From contig JACKML010000003.1 of NCBI GenBank assembly GCA_024235415.1, positions 62,001-126,000 of the forward strand: a stretch of DNA of 64,000 nt, in the 5' to 3' direction. Shown piece after piece: positions 50,805 to 62,264 of the stretch. Positions within the stretch are counted from its first letter, which is position 1. Every line of letters begins with the position of its first letter. The notes under the pieces are model-generated. The model was given only the letters and a program-made list of their open reading frames with translations, was not told the DNA's origin and searched no databases. The DNA comes from Chromatiaceae bacterium. Lineage in GTDB: Bacteria; Pseudomonadota; Gammaproteobacteria; Chromatiales; Chromatiaceae. The position numbers and the translations under genes are program-made.

Positions 50805-53800
50805 ATGAGTTACGGTGCATTGCCGCCGAAACAGGGACTGTACGACCCGGCACACGAGCATGACGCTTGCGGCGTCGGTTTTGTCGCGCATATCAAGGGC
50901 GAGCGACGTCACGAGATCATCCGTCAGGGCCTGACGATACTTGAACGCCTGCATCATCGCGGTGCCGTCGGCGCCGATCCGCGTGCCGGTGACGGTGCCG
51001 GCCTGCTGTTGCAGCTGCCGGATGCGTTTTTCCGGGCCGTGGTTGACTTCGGGCTGCCGGAGATGGGGCGGTATGCCGTCGGTATGCTGTTTCTCCCGCG
51101 CGACGCCGGTGCGTGCGCCGAGGCGCAACAGGTGGTCGAGGAATTCGTGGTTGCGGAGGGGCAGACGGTCCTCGGGTGGCGCGATGTCCCGGTCGACAAC
51201 AGTGGCCTCGGTTACAGCGTGTTGCCGACCGAGCCGGTGATCCGCCAGGTGTTTGTCGGTTGCGAAGACGGTTGTGTCGATCAGCAGGCGTTCGAGCGCA
51301 AGCTGTTCGTGATCCGCAAGCAGATCGACAACCGCATCCGCGAAACCGCGCACGATCACCATCGTTCGTTCTACTTCACGTCGTTTTCTTCACGCACCAT
51401 CGTCTACAAGGGCATGCTGCTGGCGGGCCAGGTCGGCGAGTTTTACAAGGACCTCAGCGACGAGCGTATGGTCTCTGCATTGGCGCTGGTGCATCAGCGC
51501 TTCTCGACCAATACCTTCCCGACCTGGGACCTCGCCCATCCGTTCCGCATGATCGCGCACAATGGCGAGATCAATACGCTGCGCGGCAACGTCAACTGGA
51601 TGGCTGCGCGCCGCGAGTCGATGGCCTCGGAGATCCTTGGTGACGACCTCGCCAAGATCTGGCCGTTGATCCCCGAGGGGCAGTCGGATTCGGCGTGTTT
51701 CGACAACGCGCTTGAACTGCTGGTCGCCGGCGGTTACTCGATGGCGCACGCGATGATGATGCTCATCCCCGAGGCGTGGTCGGGCAACCCCCTGATGGAC
51801 CCGGATCGCCGCGCGTTTTACGAGTACCACGCAGCCCTGATGGAACCGTGGGACGGACCGGCCGCCGTCGCTTTCACTGACGGGCGCCAGATCGGAGCCA
51901 CACTCGACCGCAACGGCCTGCGTCCGGCGCGTTACCTGGTCACCGACGATGACCTCGTGGTCATGGGTTCGGAGATGGGCGTGCTGCAGATTCCGGAGCA
52001 CAAGATCATCAAGAAGTGGCGCTTGCAGCCGGGCAAGATGTTCCTGATCGACATGGAACAGGGCCGCATCATCGACGACGAAGAGGTCAAGGCCAGCCTG
52101 GCCACGGCCAAGCCCTATCAGGATTGGCTGGACAAGACGCAGATCGATCTATTCGACCTGCCATCGGTGGTCGGGGCGATGTCGCCCGATCCCGACACCC
52201 TGCTCGACCGTCAGCAGGCGTTTGGCTATACGCAGGAGGACGTGAAGTTCCTGCTGACGCCGATGGTGCTGACCGGCCAGGAGGCGATCGGCTCGATGGG
52301 TGCGGACAATCCGCCTGCCGTGCTTTCGAGCAAGCCGAAGCCGCTGGCGAACTATTTCAAACAGCTGTTCGCCCAGGTCACCAACCCGCCGATCGACCCG
52401 ATCCGCGAAGAGATCGTAATGTCGCTGGTGTCGCTGATCGGCCCGCGACCCAACCTTTTGGGCCTGGATTCCGGGGGCGAAAACATGCGCCTGGAGGTCA
52501 GCCAGCCGGTGTTGACCAACGAAGACCTGGAACGCGTCCGCAACATCGAAGACAGCTGTGCCGGTTTCCGCACCAAGACCCTGGGCATCACCTATCCGGT
52601 GACCCAGGGTGAATCGGGCATGGCCACAGCGCTGGAGGCCCTGTGCCAGGCGGCCGAAAATGCAGTGCGCGCCGGGTTCAACATCCTGATCCTGTCGGAT
52701 CGCCCGGTGGATGCGGACAACGTGTCGATCCCCGCCCTGCTCGCCACCTCGGCAGTACATCACCACCTGATCCGTCGCGGCCTGCGCACCGAATCCGGCC
52801 TGGTCATCGAAACCGGCGCGGCGATCGAGGTGCATCACTTCGCGACGCTCGCGGGCTATGGCGCCGAGGCGATCAACCCCTATCTGGCGTTCGATACCAT
52901 CCAGGCGATCCTGCCGTCGCTGCATGATGCGCCGCCACTCGAGGAGGCCCGCTACCGTTACGTCAAAGCGGTCGGCAAGGGCCTGTTCAAGGTCATGTCC
53001 AAAATGGGCATCTCGACCTACCAGTCCTATTGCGGGGCACAGATATTCGATGCGGTCGGCCTGTCGACTGCATTCGTCAACCAGTACTTCACCGGCACGT
53101 CGACGACCATCGAGGGTATCGGTCTGGCAGAGGTGGCGGCCGAGGCCCTGCGCTGGCATCGCAATGCCTACGGAAATGCGCAGATCTACCGCAAGCACCT
53201 GGACGTCGGTGGGGACTATGCCTTCCGCCTGCGCGGTGAAGGCCACGTGTGGACCCCTGAGACCATCGCCAAGCTTCAGCATGCGGTACGCGGCAACAAC
53301 GCTGCCACCTACGCCGAGTTCTCGCGCACGGTCAACGAGCAGAACGAAAACCTGCTGACCCTGCGCGGCCTGTTCGAGTTCAAATTTGCGGCGCAGCCCA
53401 TACCGCTCGACGAGGTCGAACCCGCGAAGGAGATCGTCAAGCGCTTTGCCACCGGGGCGATGTCGTTCGGCTCGATCTCCTACGAGGCGCACTCGACCCT
53501 GGCCCGGGCGATGAATGCGATCGGAGGCAAGTCCAATACCGGCGAGGGTGGCGAGGAGCCCGAGCGCTTCAACCCGCTGCCCGATGGCTCGATGAATCCG
53601 GAACGCTCGGCAATCAAGCAGGTGGCCTCCGGCCGTTTCGGTGTGACCACCGAATACCTGGTGAATGCCGACGACATCCAGATAAAGATGGCGCAGGGCG
53701 CCAAGCCTGGCGAGGGTGGCCAGCTGCCCGGCCACAAGGTCAACAAGCAGATCGCGCGGGTGCGTCACTCGACCCCTGGCGTCGGCCTGATCTCGCCGCC

Positions 53801-55430
53801 GCCACACCATGACATCTACTCGATCGAGGATCTGGCGCAACTGATCCACGACCTCAAGAATGTCAACCCGAAAGCACGCATCTCGGTGAAACTGGTATCT
53901 GAGGTCGGTGTGGGTACGGTCGCCGCGGGCGTCTCCAAGGCGCATGCCGATCACGTGACCATATCGGGATACGATGGCGGTACAGGCGCTTCGCCGCTGA
54001 CCTCGATCAAGCATGCGGGCTCGCCCTGGGAGATCGGCCTGGCCGAGACGCATCAGACGCTGGTGCTCAACCGCCTGCGCAGCCGCATCGCAGTACAGGC
54101 CGACGGCGGAATGCGCACCGGTCGCGACGTGGTCGTAGCGGCGTTGCTGGGTGCCGACGAGATCGGATTTGCCACCGCGCCGCTGATCGCCGAGGGCTGC
54201 ATCATGATGCGCAAATGCCATCTGAATACCTGCCCGGTCGGCGTGGCCACACAGGATCCGGATCTGCGCAAGCGCTTCACCGGCAAGCCCGAGCACGTGA
54301 TCAATTATTTCTTCTTCGTCGCCGAAGAGGTCCGCCAGCTGATGGCGCAGCTCGGTTTCCGGACCTTCCAGGAGATGATCGGCCAGATGGACCGGCTCGA
54401 CATGCGCCGCGCGATAAACCATTGGAAGGCGCACGGTCTGGACTACAGTCGCCTGCTGACCAAGCCGAGCGCTGCCGAGGGGGATACTGTGTACTGTTCA
54501 CAGACCCAGGATCACGGTATCGACAGGGCGCTCGACAACAAGCTGATCGAGCTGGCCGGGCCGGCCCTGGAAAAAGGTGAAAAGGTCCGGATCGATATCG
54601 ACATCCAGAACGTCAACCGCACGTTTGGCGCCCTGCTCTCCGGCCGCGTCGCCGAAAGGTACGGGTTTGCCGGCCTGCCGGAAGACACGATCAAGATCAA
54701 CGCCAGGGGAACAGCGGGGCAGTCGTTCGGCGCCTGGCTGGCGCATGGCGTGACCATCGAGCTGGCGGGCGAAGGCAATGATTACGTCGGCAAGGGCCTG
54801 TCCGGCGGTCGTTTGGTGATCTATCCCCCGGCCGAGTGTCAGATCGACAGGGCCGAAGACAACATCATCGTCGGCAATACCGTGCTTTACGGCGCGATCA
54901 AGGGCGAGTGCTATTTCCGCGGTGTCGCGGGTGAGCGTTTTGCGGTCCGCAACTCCGGCGCCACAGCGGTCGTCGAAGGTGTCGGTGATCACGGTTGCGA
55001 GTACATGACCGGTGGCATCGTCGTGGTGCTCGGTTCGACCGGACGCAATTTTGCCGCCGGCATGTCAGGTGGTATTGCCTACGTGCTGGACGAGGACGAT
55101 ACGTTCGAACAGCGCTGCAACCTGGCGATGGTGGAACTCGAGCCGATCGCGGCCGAGGATGACGCACTCGAGTCGTTGGCGCACCAGGGCGGTGATCTGG
55201 AGTCGCACGGCCGGGTCGACGTCTCGCACGATATGACGCGGTTCGATGCCATCCGCCTGCGGCAGTTGGTCGAGAGCCATCTTGCCCACACGGGCTCTGC
55301 GGTGGCGCAACGGGTACTTGATGACTGGGAAAACTGGCTGCCGAAGTTCAAGAAGGTGATGCCAGTCGACTATCGTCGCGCATTGAGCGAGATGCAGAGT
55401 GAGCAGGAAAGGACGAAATCGGCGGCCTGA
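50805..55430 (+). CDS. gltB: Glutamate synthase (NADPH), large subunit
   Basis: A 1541-residue amidotransferase/synthase that turns glutamine and 2-oxoglutarate into two glutamates. After a 21-residue propeptide the class II amidotransferase begins at Cys22 ([15 protein letters not shown]). The FMN-binding synthase domain contains [13 protein letters not shown] and [15 protein letters not shown], with the 3Fe-4S cysteines in [15 protein letters not shown]. The C-terminal GXGXG beta-helix domain follows ([13 protein letters not shown]). Normal length. It assimilates ammonia, linking to the urease locus functionally. The GAGG before ATG 50805 supports the start. Confidence 0.97.
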   Translation: MSYGALPPKQGLYDPAHEHDACGVGFVAHIKGERRHEIIRQGLTILERLHHRGAVGADPRAGDGAGLLLQLPDAFFRAVVDFGLPEMGRYAVGMLFLPRDAGACAEAQQVVEEFVVAEGQTVLGWRDVPVDNSGLGYSVLPTEPVIRQVFVGCEDGCVDQQAFERKLFVIRKQIDNRIRETAHDHHRSFYFTSFSSRTIVYKGMLLAGQVGEFYKDLSDERMVSALALVHQRFSTNTFPTWDLAHPFRMIAHNGEINTLRGNVNWMAARRESMASEILGDDLAKIWPLIPEGQSDSACFDNALELLVAGGYSMAHAMMMLIPEAWSGNPLMDPDRRAFYEYHAALMEPWDGPAAVAFTDGRQIGATLDRNGLRPARYLVTDDDLVVMGSEMGVLQIPEHKIIKKWRLQPGKMFLIDMEQGRIIDDEEVKASLATAKPYQDWLDKTQIDLFDLPSVVGAMSPDPDTLLDRQQAFGYTQEDVKFLLTPMVLTGQEAIGSMGADNPPAVLSSKPKPLANYFKQLFAQVTNPPIDPIREEIVMSLVSLIGPRPNLLGLDSGGENMRLEVSQPVLTNEDLERVRNIEDSCAGFRTKTLGITYPVTQGESGMATALEALCQAAENAVRAGFNILILSDRPVDADNVSIPALLATSAVHHHLIRRGLRTESGLVIETGAAIEVHHFATLAGYGAEAINPYLAFDTIQAILPSLHDAPPLEEARYRYVKAVGKGLFKVMSKMGISTYQSYCGAQIFDAVGLSTAFVNQYFTGTSTTIEGIGLAEVAAEALRWHRNAYGNAQIYRKHLDVGGDYAFRLRGEGHVWTPETIAKLQHAVRGNNAATYAEFSRTVNEQNENLLTLRGLFEFKFAAQPIPLDEVEPAKEIVKRFATGAMSFGSISYEAHSTLARAMNAIGGKSNTGEGGEEPERFNPLPDGSMNPERSAIKQVASGRFGVTTEYLVNADDIQIKMAQGAKPGEGGQLPGHKVNKQIARVRHSTPGVGLISPPPHHDIYSIEDLAQLIHDLKNVNPKARISVKLVSEVGVGTVAAGVSKAHADHVTISGYDGGTGASPLTSIKHAGSPWEIGLAETHQTLVLNRLRSRIAVQADGGMRTGRDVVVAALLGADEIGFATAPLIAEGCIMMRKCHLNTCPVGVATQDPDLRKRFTGKPEHVINYFFFVAEEVRQLMAQLGFRTFQEMIGQMDRLDMRRAINHWKAHGLDYSRLLTKPSAAEGDTVYCSQTQDHGIDRALDNKLIELAGPALEKGEKVRIDIDIQNVNRTFGALLSGRVAERYGFAGLPEDTIKINARGTAGQSFGAWLAHGVTIELAGEGNDYVGKGLSGGRLVIYPPAECQIDRAEDNIIVGNTVLYGAIKGECYFRGVAGERFAVRNSGATAVVEGVGDHGCEYMTGGIVVVLGSTGRNFAAGMSGGIAYVLDEDDTFEQRCNLAMVELEPIAAEDDALESLAHQGGDLESHGRVDVSHDMTRFDAIRLRQLVESHLAHTGSAVAQRVLDDWENWLPKFKKVMPVDYRRALSEMQSEQERTKSAA

Positions 55431-55500
55431 GCCGTTTCGCTGACAGGACGGCGCGGGCGCTGCGCCCGCTCAGGTCCACTGCTACAGACAGCAGGAATCG

Positions 55501-55527
55501 AAAAAGGCGTGTGGATACGCCTTTTTT
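55501..55527 (+). terminator. Intrinsic terminator between gltB and gltD
   Basis: Stem AAAAAGGCGT (55501-55510), loop GTGGAT, stem ACGCCTTTTT (55517-55526), then another T: a perfect 10-bp stem with an in-built T tract, 70 bases after the gltB stop. It should lower or separate gltD transcription unless antiterminated; the bidirectional A/T arms could also work on the minus strand. Confidence 0.88.
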
Positions 55528-55578
55528 CAACGAGACAAATGCAAGAAGGGTCGGCTCCCTTTTTGGGGACGGGAATAC

Positions 55579-57036
<1,458 letters not shown>

Positions 57037-57124
57037 CCTCTTCGTCTGGGGTGGTGTACGGATGCACTTTGCGCCGTCCCTCCCCTGCTTCCGGCAATCA
57101 TTGGCGCCTTGGGCGGTTAACAAA

Positions 57125-58192
57125 ATGTCTGATCTGAAAAACGACCGATTCCTCCGCGCCCTGATGCGCCAGCCCGTGGACGCAACGCCCGTATGGATGA
57201 TGCGCCAGGCCGGAAGGTACCTGCCCGAGTACCGCGCAACACGCGAGAAGGCCGGCAGTTTCATGGACCTGTGCATGAATCCCGAACTGGCCTGCGAGGT
57301 CACGCTGCAGCCGCTCGAACGGTTCCCGCTCGATGCCGCGATCCTGTTTTCCGATATTCTGACCATCCCCGATGCGATGGGGCTGGGGCTGTATTTCAGC
57401 GAGGGCGAGGGGCCGCGTTTCAAGCGCCCTGTCCGTGACAGGGCGGCGATCGATGCCCTTGGCGTGCCCGATCCGGAGCAGGATCTGCGCTACGTGATGG
57501 ATGCGGTGCGCACCATTCGCCGCGAGCTGAACGGGCGCGTGCCGTTGATCGGTTTTTCCGGCAGCCCCTGGACCCTGGCGACCTACATGATCGAGGGCAG
57601 CAGCACCAAGACCTTTGCCCGCTCCAAAGGCATGATGTTCGACGAACCGGCGCTGATGCACAGCCTGCTCGACAAGCTGGCTGCGGCGGTGACCGAATAT
57701 CTCAATGCCCAGGTCGCGGCCGGTGCCCAGGCGCTGATGGTGTTCGATACCTGGGGCGGCACGTTGTCGCCGCGCGACTACAAGGCCTTTTCGCTGGCCT
57801 ATATGCAGCGCATCGTCGATGGGCTGACGCGCGAGGCGGATGGCCGCAAGGTCCCGGTGATCCTGTTCACCAAGGGCGGCGGCCAGTGGCTGGAGCTGAT
57901 GGCAGATACCGGCTGTGATGCCCTGGGGCTGGACTGGACCACCGATATCGGTGATGCACGTGCCAGGGTCGGTGACCGCGTGGCACTGCAGGGCAATCTC
58001 GATCCCTGCACCCTGTACGCCTCTCCGCAGGCCATCCGGCGATCTGTCGGTGAGATCCTGGCGAGCTACGGTAAAGGCTCAGGGCATGTATTCAACCTGG
58101 GTCATGGCATCCACCCGACAATCCCGCCTGAGCATGCGGCGGCGATGATCGAGGCGGTACACGAACTCAGCCGGCCCTACCACGCGACCTGA
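57125..58192 (+). CDS. hemE: Uroporphyrinogen decarboxylase
   Basis: A 355-residue enzyme decarboxylating uroporphyrinogen III to coproporphyrinogen III. Signatures are [16 protein letters not shown] (substrate-binding Arg pair), [17 protein letters not shown] (catalytic Asp), [27 protein letters not shown], and [14 protein letters not shown]. The ATG at 57125 is the family start; the longer in-frame extension has no match. It completes the pilM-to-hemE gene order and ends 21 bases before a convergent gene. Confidence 0.96.
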   Translation: MSDLKNDRFLRALMRQPVDATPVWMMRQAGRYLPEYRATREKAGSFMDLCMNPELACEVTLQPLERFPLDAAILFSDILTIPDAMGLGLYFSEGEGPRFKRPVRDRAAIDALGVPDPEQDLRYVMDAVRTIRRELNGRVPLIGFSGSPWTLATYMIEGSSTKTFARSKGMMFDEPALMHSLLDKLAAAVTEYLNAQVAAGAQALMVFDTWGGTLSPRDYKAFSLAYMQRIVDGLTREADGRKVPVILFTKGGGQWLELMADTGCDALGLDWTTDIGDARARVGDRVALQGNLDPCTLYASPQAIRRSVGEILASYGKGSGHVFNLGHGIHPTIPPEHAAAMIEAVHELSRPYHAT

Positions 58193-58213
58193 TTATCGGT
58201 AGCTCGGGGCAGG

Positions 58214-58714
58214 TCACCACAGCGGCGCGTTGTTGCGCAGCAGCTCGGCGATATGCTGCTGGAACTCCGCCGGTCCGTGAGCGCTGAAAAGCTGTCGACT
58301 GGTGAACTTGCCATTTTCCTTGACCTGTTCAGAGAACAGTAAGGGGCGCCCGTGGCGTTGGGCGAAGTCCTTCAGCCAGTTGAGCGCCCGCGGCGGGATC
58401 TTTCTGCCCACTGGTACCGCCACGTCGACCGGAAGACCGCGCCACGTGGTCTTGTTGAATATCACGATGACCTTGGCGTTGTCCGGCTTCATCCAGTCGG
58501 GCAAAGGGCTTTCAGCGACGATCCAGCCGCAATTGAAATTGATGCACGGGTCTTTCGGACGGTTTGCGTAGTCGTCGCAACCCTGGCCGGTGCTGTGCGG
58601 ACAGGGCCTGCCTGGATGCACCGGATGGCCCTGTATCTCCATCTGCACCCAGCCGTCACAACAGGCGGTGCAGGGTTCGCATTGACGAACGGACGGCGGT
58701 TGGCGCGGGCTCAA
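58214..58714 (-). CDS. YkgJ-family cysteine cluster protein
   Basis: A 166-residue protein with the PF03692-type pattern: CEPCTACC near the start (CxxCxxCC), then PCPHSTGQGCDDYANRP and PCINFNC. The cysteines may bind zinc or an iron-sulfur cluster. The rest is alpha/beta with KVIVIFNKTTWRG. The most upstream usable start is a TTG at 58714, whose TTGA overlaps the coq7 stop by 4 bases; no ATG precedes the cysteine cluster. The function is unknown. Confidence 0.75.
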   Translation of the reverse strand: MSPRQPPSVRQCEPCTACCDGWVQMEIQGHPVHPGRPCPHSTGQGCDDYANRPKDPCINFNCGWIVAESPLPDWMKPDNAKVIVIFNKTTWRGLPVDVAVPVGRKIPPRALNWLKDFAQRHGRPLLFSEQVKENGKFTSRQLFSAHGPAEFQQHIAELLRNNAPLW

Positions 58715-59355
58715 ATGCGGTATACCGACTTGGTCATCAGCTTGGCGGTGATCTTCATCAGTGTGCGAATGGGCGCCGGTAGCGGCACCCCGCCGTGATC
58801 CCTGGCCTTGCGTCCGTGTTCTATCTCGTCGGTCTTCATCTGCTCGAGGATGGAACGTGTGCGCTGATCCTCGTCCGGGACCTCGTTGAGGTGGCCGTCG
58901 AGATGGCTCTCGACCTGTCTCTCGGTCTCGGACACGAAACCCAGGCTCCATCGGTCGCCGGCGATGCCTGCGGCGGCGCCGATCGCGAATGAGCCGGCAT
59001 ACCACAGCGGGTTGAGCAGACTCAGTCGGCCGCCGAGTTCCTCGACGCGCTGCTCACACCAGTCGAGGTGATCGTTCTCTTCCGCCGCCGAGCGCTCCAT
59101 GCTGCTGCGCACCACCGGGTCGCGCGCCGTCAGGGCCTGGCCCTGGTATAGCGCCTGGGCACACACCTCGCCGGTATGGTTGATGCGCATCAGGCGGGCG
59201 ATGTGGTCGCGCTGCACCTCGCTCAATTCCGCTTCTGGCAGGTCTAGCGATGGGTTGCGGCGCTCGGTCACCTGCGGCCTGCCAAACAGAGTGCGCAGTG
59301 CCTGATCGGCACTGATCAGCAGCGAGTCAGCAGGTGAAAAACGGCGTTGTTCCAT
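58711..59355 (-). CDS. coq7: 2-polyprenyl-3-methyl-6-methoxy-benzoquinol monooxygenase
   Basis: A 214-residue di-iron hydroxylase acting late in ubiquinone synthesis. Iron ligands are in INHTGEVCAQALYQGQ (Glu), the ENDHLDWC motif (Glu, His), and the terminal EIEHGRKARDHGG (Glu, His). The N-terminal ~50 residues and length match Coq7 proteins of gammaproteobacteria. ATG at 59355 follows GGAG 9 bases upstream. It ends with the TTGA overlap onto the YkgJ gene. Confidence 0.94.
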   Translation of the reverse strand: MEQRRFSPADSLLISADQALRTLFGRPQVTERRNPSLDLPEAELSEVQRDHIARLMRINHTGEVCAQALYQGQALTARDPVVRSSMERSAAEENDHLDWCEQRVEELGGRLSLLNPLWYAGSFAIGAAAGIAGDRWSLGFVSETERQVESHLDGHLNEVPDEDQRTRSILEQMKTDEIEHGRKARDHGGVPLPAPIRTLMKITAKLMTKSVYRI

Positions 59356-59435
59356 GTCGGCATCTCCGAACCGCGCAGTGCACGCGCGGTGTTGCGGTGC
59401 CCATATTAGCAACTTCAGACCGGACGGCGTGGCGA

Positions 59436-60632
59436 TCAGGCACTCGGGCGATCCCGCAGCTGGCGGGCCAGCAATTCCACCGGATGCAGCACCTCGACGG
59501 CCGGATCCCTGTCGCGCAGGCCGTCGGCCAGGTGCATTGCGCAACCGACGTTGCCGGTCAGCACGATGTGCGCCGTACCCGGCGGTATGCGGTCGAGCAA
59601 CGGTTGGCGCAGCCGCGCGGCCGTGCCCGGCCGGCGCAGCATGTAGTCGCCGGCGGCCCCGCAACACTGCCCTGCCTCCCCCAGGGAGAGAATCTCCAGT
59701 TGCGGGATCAGAGCCAGCAATGCCCTCGCCCATCCAGCACCGCGATAGACGTTCTCGATGCTGCAGGGGGTGTGCAGCAGCACCTGGCGCGGAAGCGGCG
59801 CGAAGTCATCGCCAGTGAAACCACCGCGATCCAGCAGGAACTTGACGATATCGAGATGTCTGCTCGGCATTGCCGGCTGATAGCTGTCGATGTGAATGCC
59901 GCAGCCGCTGGCAATGCTGACCACAGCGTCGAGGTCCGGACCGAATGCCGAACGGTTGATGTCGGCCAGTTGTGCCGCAGCGGACAGATCGCCCGAGTGT
60001 TGTGACATGGCACCGCAACAGCCGGCAGCAGCCGGTACCGAGACCTGGTACCCGGCGCGTCGTAACAGTTTCGATGCGGCCTGCAATGCGCCGCCCTGCT
60101 GGGCCGCACCGGCGCACCCGAGGAACAGGCCGACGCGCGCGCGTGGCGTCTTCATATCGGCCGGGTACTCGCCGGGACGCGGCGCGGGTGGTCCGTGCGC
60201 CAGGGCACGTCCCAACTCGTGCAACCTGTGCAACGGCCCCAGCGGCAATGAAAGCGCGGCAGGAACGGCCCGCGCGAGGCGGGTTCCCCAGGTCATTGCA
60301 CTGCGGTTTTGCACCAATGCGCTCAGCCGCCGCGGTGCATCGTCTGACAGCAGGCTGCGTGCCTGATCGATCAGGTGCCCGTAACGCACCTGCGACGGAC
60401 AGATCCGTTCGCAACGACGGCAGGTCAGGCAGTTGTCCAGATGCCGGCGCAGCGGCTTGTCGTCTTGCAGTCGGCCGTTCAGCAGGCCCTCGATCAGCGC
60501 CAGCCGGCCTCGCGGGGACTCGTTCTCGTTTGCCTCCAAACGGTAGGTGGGGCATTCCGGGAGGCACATGCCGCACTTCACGCAGCGGTCGAGTTCAACC
60601 TTGAGAGTTTGCCGGGCTTCGGGGTCACGCAT
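59436..60632 (-). CDS. (Fe-S)-binding protein, GlcF/LutA-like
   Basis: A 398-residue iron-sulfur subunit. Two N-terminal ferredoxin motifs, CVKCGMCLPECPTYR and CLTCRRCERICPSQV, bind 4Fe-4S clusters. Two CCG-domain halves follow: GCAGAAQQG ... AAGCCGAM and HTPCSIENV ... AGQCCGAAG. The order matches glycolate oxidase GlcF and related heterodisulfide/LutA-type proteins. The usual flavin partners GlcD and GlcE are absent from the neighbourhood, so the electron donor is unknown. It is divergent from a ferredoxin gene 46 bases away. Confidence 0.85.
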   Translation of the reverse strand: MRDPEARQTLKVELDRCVKCGMCLPECPTYRLEANENESPRGRLALIEGLLNGRLQDDKPLRRHLDNCLTCRRCERICPSQVRYGHLIDQARSLLSDDAPRRLSALVQNRSAMTWGTRLARAVPAALSLPLGPLHRLHELGRALAHGPPAPRPGEYPADMKTPRARVGLFLGCAGAAQQGGALQAASKLLRRAGYQVSVPAAAGCCGAMSQHSGDLSAAAQLADINRSAFGPDLDAVVSIASGCGIHIDSYQPAMPSRHLDIVKFLLDRGGFTGDDFAPLPRQVLLHTPCSIENVYRGAGWARALLALIPQLEILSLGEAGQCCGAAGDYMLRRPGTAARLRQPLLDRIPPGTAHIVLTGNVGCAMHLADGLRDRDPAVEVLHPVELLARQLRDRPSA

Positions 60633-60678
60633 GGCTTATATAATGAGGGCTCCAGAGCAACCTTGTCCGGAATCTTGT

Positions 60679-60996
60679 ATGAGTTATTTTTCGCATCATG
60701 TGTTCTTTTGTACGAACCAGCGTGACGATGGCCGCCAGTGCTGCAATCAATGCGGAGCACAGGATGCCCGGGATTATGTCAAGCAGCGGTGCAAACAACT
60801 GGGCATCAGCGGTGTGGGCAAAGTCCGTATCAACAACGCCGGTTGCCTGGACCGCTGCGAGTCCGGCCCGGTAATCGTCATCTACCCGGATGAGACCTGG
60901 TACACCTATGTGGACAGACAGGATCTGGATGAGATCATCGACCGCCACCTGGTGGCGGGTCAGACAGTCGAGCGCCTCAAGATCGACCATCCCTGA
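60679..60996 (+). CDS. Thioredoxin-like [2Fe-2S] ferredoxin
   Basis: A 105-residue ferredoxin with the thioredoxin-like fold. Cysteines in VFFCTNQRDDGRQCC near the start and NNAGCLDRCESGPVIVIYPD (CxxxC) form the cluster site. The ending is YVDRQDLDEIIDRHLVAGQTVERLKI. The ATG at 60679 begins just before the cysteines; the long in-frame upstream frame overlaps the divergent gene and was rejected. It may exchange electrons with the GlcF-like product, which is inference from adjacency. Confidence 0.9.
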   Translation: MSYFSHHVFFCTNQRDDGRQCCNQCGAQDARDYVKQRCKQLGISGVGKVRINNAGCLDRCESGPVIVIYPDETWYTYVDRQDLDEIIDRHLVAGQTVERLKIDHP

Positions 60997-61026
60997 CCTG
61001 GGTAACGGAATCGTGCAAATCCGGTA

Positions 61027-61144
61027 TTGACAACCGAAACAAGATATAAGAATATGCTCACATACTGATCGTGATTGATCAGTTCTCCTCCATCCTCCTT
61101 TGGTGGTTACTATTAGCGCGACGTCCCCCGTCGCGCTTTTTTTT
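61027..61144 (+). ncRNA. Candidate small RNA with anti-Shine-Dalgarno loop
   Basis: A TTGACA hexamer at 61027-61032, then hairpin ACTGATC-GTGATT-GATCAGT (61064-61083), a pyrimidine stretch TCTCCTCC, a second hairpin CCATC (61090-61094) / GGTGG (61102-61106) with loop CTCCTTT, and a strong terminator. The loop bases are nearly identical to the 16S rRNA 3' end, so they could pair with Shine-Dalgarno sites. This is a structure-based prediction. No expression evidence exists here, and the -10 element is weak (GAATAT, 17-base spacing). I am unsure where it starts. Confidence 0.4.
61115..61144 (+). terminator. Strong Rho-independent terminator
   Basis: Stem AGCGCGACG (61115-61123), loop TCCCC, stem CGTCGCGCT (61129-61137), followed by TTTTTTT. 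The 9-bp stem and 7-T tract are ideal. It lies 119 bases after the ferredoxin stop, too far to be only that gene's end unless a transcript intervenes, and 144 bases before rplM. Confidence 0.92.
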
Positions 61145-61209
61145 GCCTGCACTGCCTGTTTTTCAGAGCCGGTTCCTGGATCACGATCTGTGCAGACGAG
61201 ATCAAGGGC

Positions 61210-61238
61210 TTGCGTGACAGCGCTTTACTGGGTAAGAT
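61210..61238 (+). promoter_or_regulatory. Predicted sigma-70 promoter of rplM-rpsI
   Basis: TTGCGT (61210-61215), a 17-base spacer, then TAAGAT (61233-61238), close to the sigma-70 consensus. It lies about 50 bases before the rplM ATG and after the strong terminator, so the ribosomal operon should be transcribed independently. Promoter strength is guessed from match alone. Confidence 0.5.
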
Positions 61239-61288
61239 TCGCGCCCTTTCGTGAAACAAGCACAAACTCCTTATTGGAGCAGGATTCA

Positions 61289-61720
61289 ATGAGCACCACG
61301 GTAAGCGCAAAGCCCGCCGAAGTCCGTCGGGAATGGTTGTTGGTAGATGCCGAAGGCAAGACCTTGGGTCGCCTGGCCTCCGAGATTGCCCGTCGTCTGA
61401 AGGGCAAACACAAACCAATATTCACCCCGCACGTCGATACCGGCGATTACATCGTGGTGGTAAATGCCGAGAAGGTTGCCGTTACCGGCAACAAGCTGAA
61501 GGACAAGATGTACCATCACGTGACCGGTTACGTGGGTCATCTGAAGACCATCAGCCTTGAAAAGCAGCTGCAGAAAGCCCCGGAGCGCGTCATCGAGACC
61601 GCCGTGCGTGGCATGCTGCCGCGCAATCCGCTGGGTCGCTCCATGATGAAGAAGCTGCGTATCTTCGCCGGCCCCGAGCACACACACCAGGCACAGCAGC
61701 CCAAGCCGCTGGATATCTGA
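61289..61720 (+). CDS. rplM: 50S ribosomal protein L13
   Basis: A 143-residue L13. Conserved blocks: [85 protein letters not shown]. Normal length. It starts after GCAGGA and is followed 14 bases later by rpsI, the standard pairing. Confidence 0.97.
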   Translation: MSTTVSAKPAEVRREWLLVDAEGKTLGRLASEIARRLKGKHKPIFTPHVDTGDYIVVVNAEKVAVTGNKLKDKMYHHVTGYVGHLKTISLEKQLQKAPERVIETAVRGMLPRNPLGRSMMKKLRIFAGPEHTHQAQQPKPLDI

Positions 61721-61734
61721 GAACGGAACAGAGC

Positions 61735-62127
61735 ATGGCACAACAGATGAATTACGGAACCGGCCGCCGCAAGACCTCCACGGCCCGCGTATTCCTCAAC
61801 AGCGGCAACGGCAGCATTACGGTCAACGGCCGTCCGCTGGACACGTTTTTCGGTCGCGAGACCGCGCGCATGGTCGTGCGCCAGGCGCTTGTCGTCACCG
61901 ATATGAGCGACAAGGTCGATGTCAACGTAACGGTCACCGGTGGTGGTACCACTGGTCAGGCCGGTGCAATCCGCCACGGCATTGCCCGTGCGCTGGTCGA
62001 ATATGACGAGAATATGCGTTCGTCGCTGCGCCGCGCCGGGTTTCTGACCCGTGACGCCCGCATGGTCGAGCGTAAGAAAGTCGGTTTGCACAAGGCGCGC
62101 AAGCGTCCGCAGTACTCGAAGCGCTAA
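61735..62127 (+). CDS. rpsI: 30S ribosomal protein S9
   Basis: A 130-residue S9. Recognised by [56 protein letters not shown] and the basic C-terminal [17 protein letters not shown] whose tail reaches the ribosomal P site. Normal length. Last gene of the rplM-rpsI operon before its terminator. Confidence 0.98.
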   Translation: MAQQMNYGTGRRKTSTARVFLNSGNGSITVNGRPLDTFFGRETARMVVRQALVVTDMSDKVDVNVTVTGGGTTGQAGAIRHGIARALVEYDENMRSSLRRAGFLTRDARMVERKKVGLHKARKRPQYSKR

Positions 62128-62154
62128 CGCGCAAATCGCAGTACCGACGTGTCT

Positions 62155-62189
62155 GGCCCTTGGCCTCTCCGGCCCCGGGCCTTTCTTTT
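62155..62189 (+). terminator. Rho-independent terminator of rpsI, abutting tRNA-Gln
   Basis: Outer stem GGCCC (62155-62159) / GGGCC (62177-62181) with an inner GGCC/GGCC stem and a TTTCTTTT tail (62182-62189). Its last T is also the first base of the tRNA gene, so terminator and tRNA directly adjoin. Confidence 0.8.
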
Positions 62190-62264
62190 GGGGCGTAGCT
62201 CAATTGGCAGAGCGACGGACTCTGACTCCGTAGGTTGTAGGTTCGACCCCTACCGCCCCAGCCA
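62189..62264 (+). tRNA. tRNA-Gln (anticodon CTG)
   Basis: A full 76-base cloverleaf with encoded CCA. Acceptor stem TGGGGCG / CGCCCCA, D arm GCTC-GAGC, anticodon stem ACGGA/TCCGT around loop CTCTGAC (anticodon CTG, 62222-62224, reading CAG), T stem GTAGG/CCTAC with loop TTCGACC, discriminator G and CCA. TGGGGCG is a usual start for tRNA-Gln. The 3' 18 bases recur in the tandem repeats downstream. Confidence 0.95.

Noticed and set aside
52149..54434. A 761-residue minus-strand frame within gltB
   Set aside because: Shadow of gltB's codon bias; the plus strand carries intact active-site motifs.
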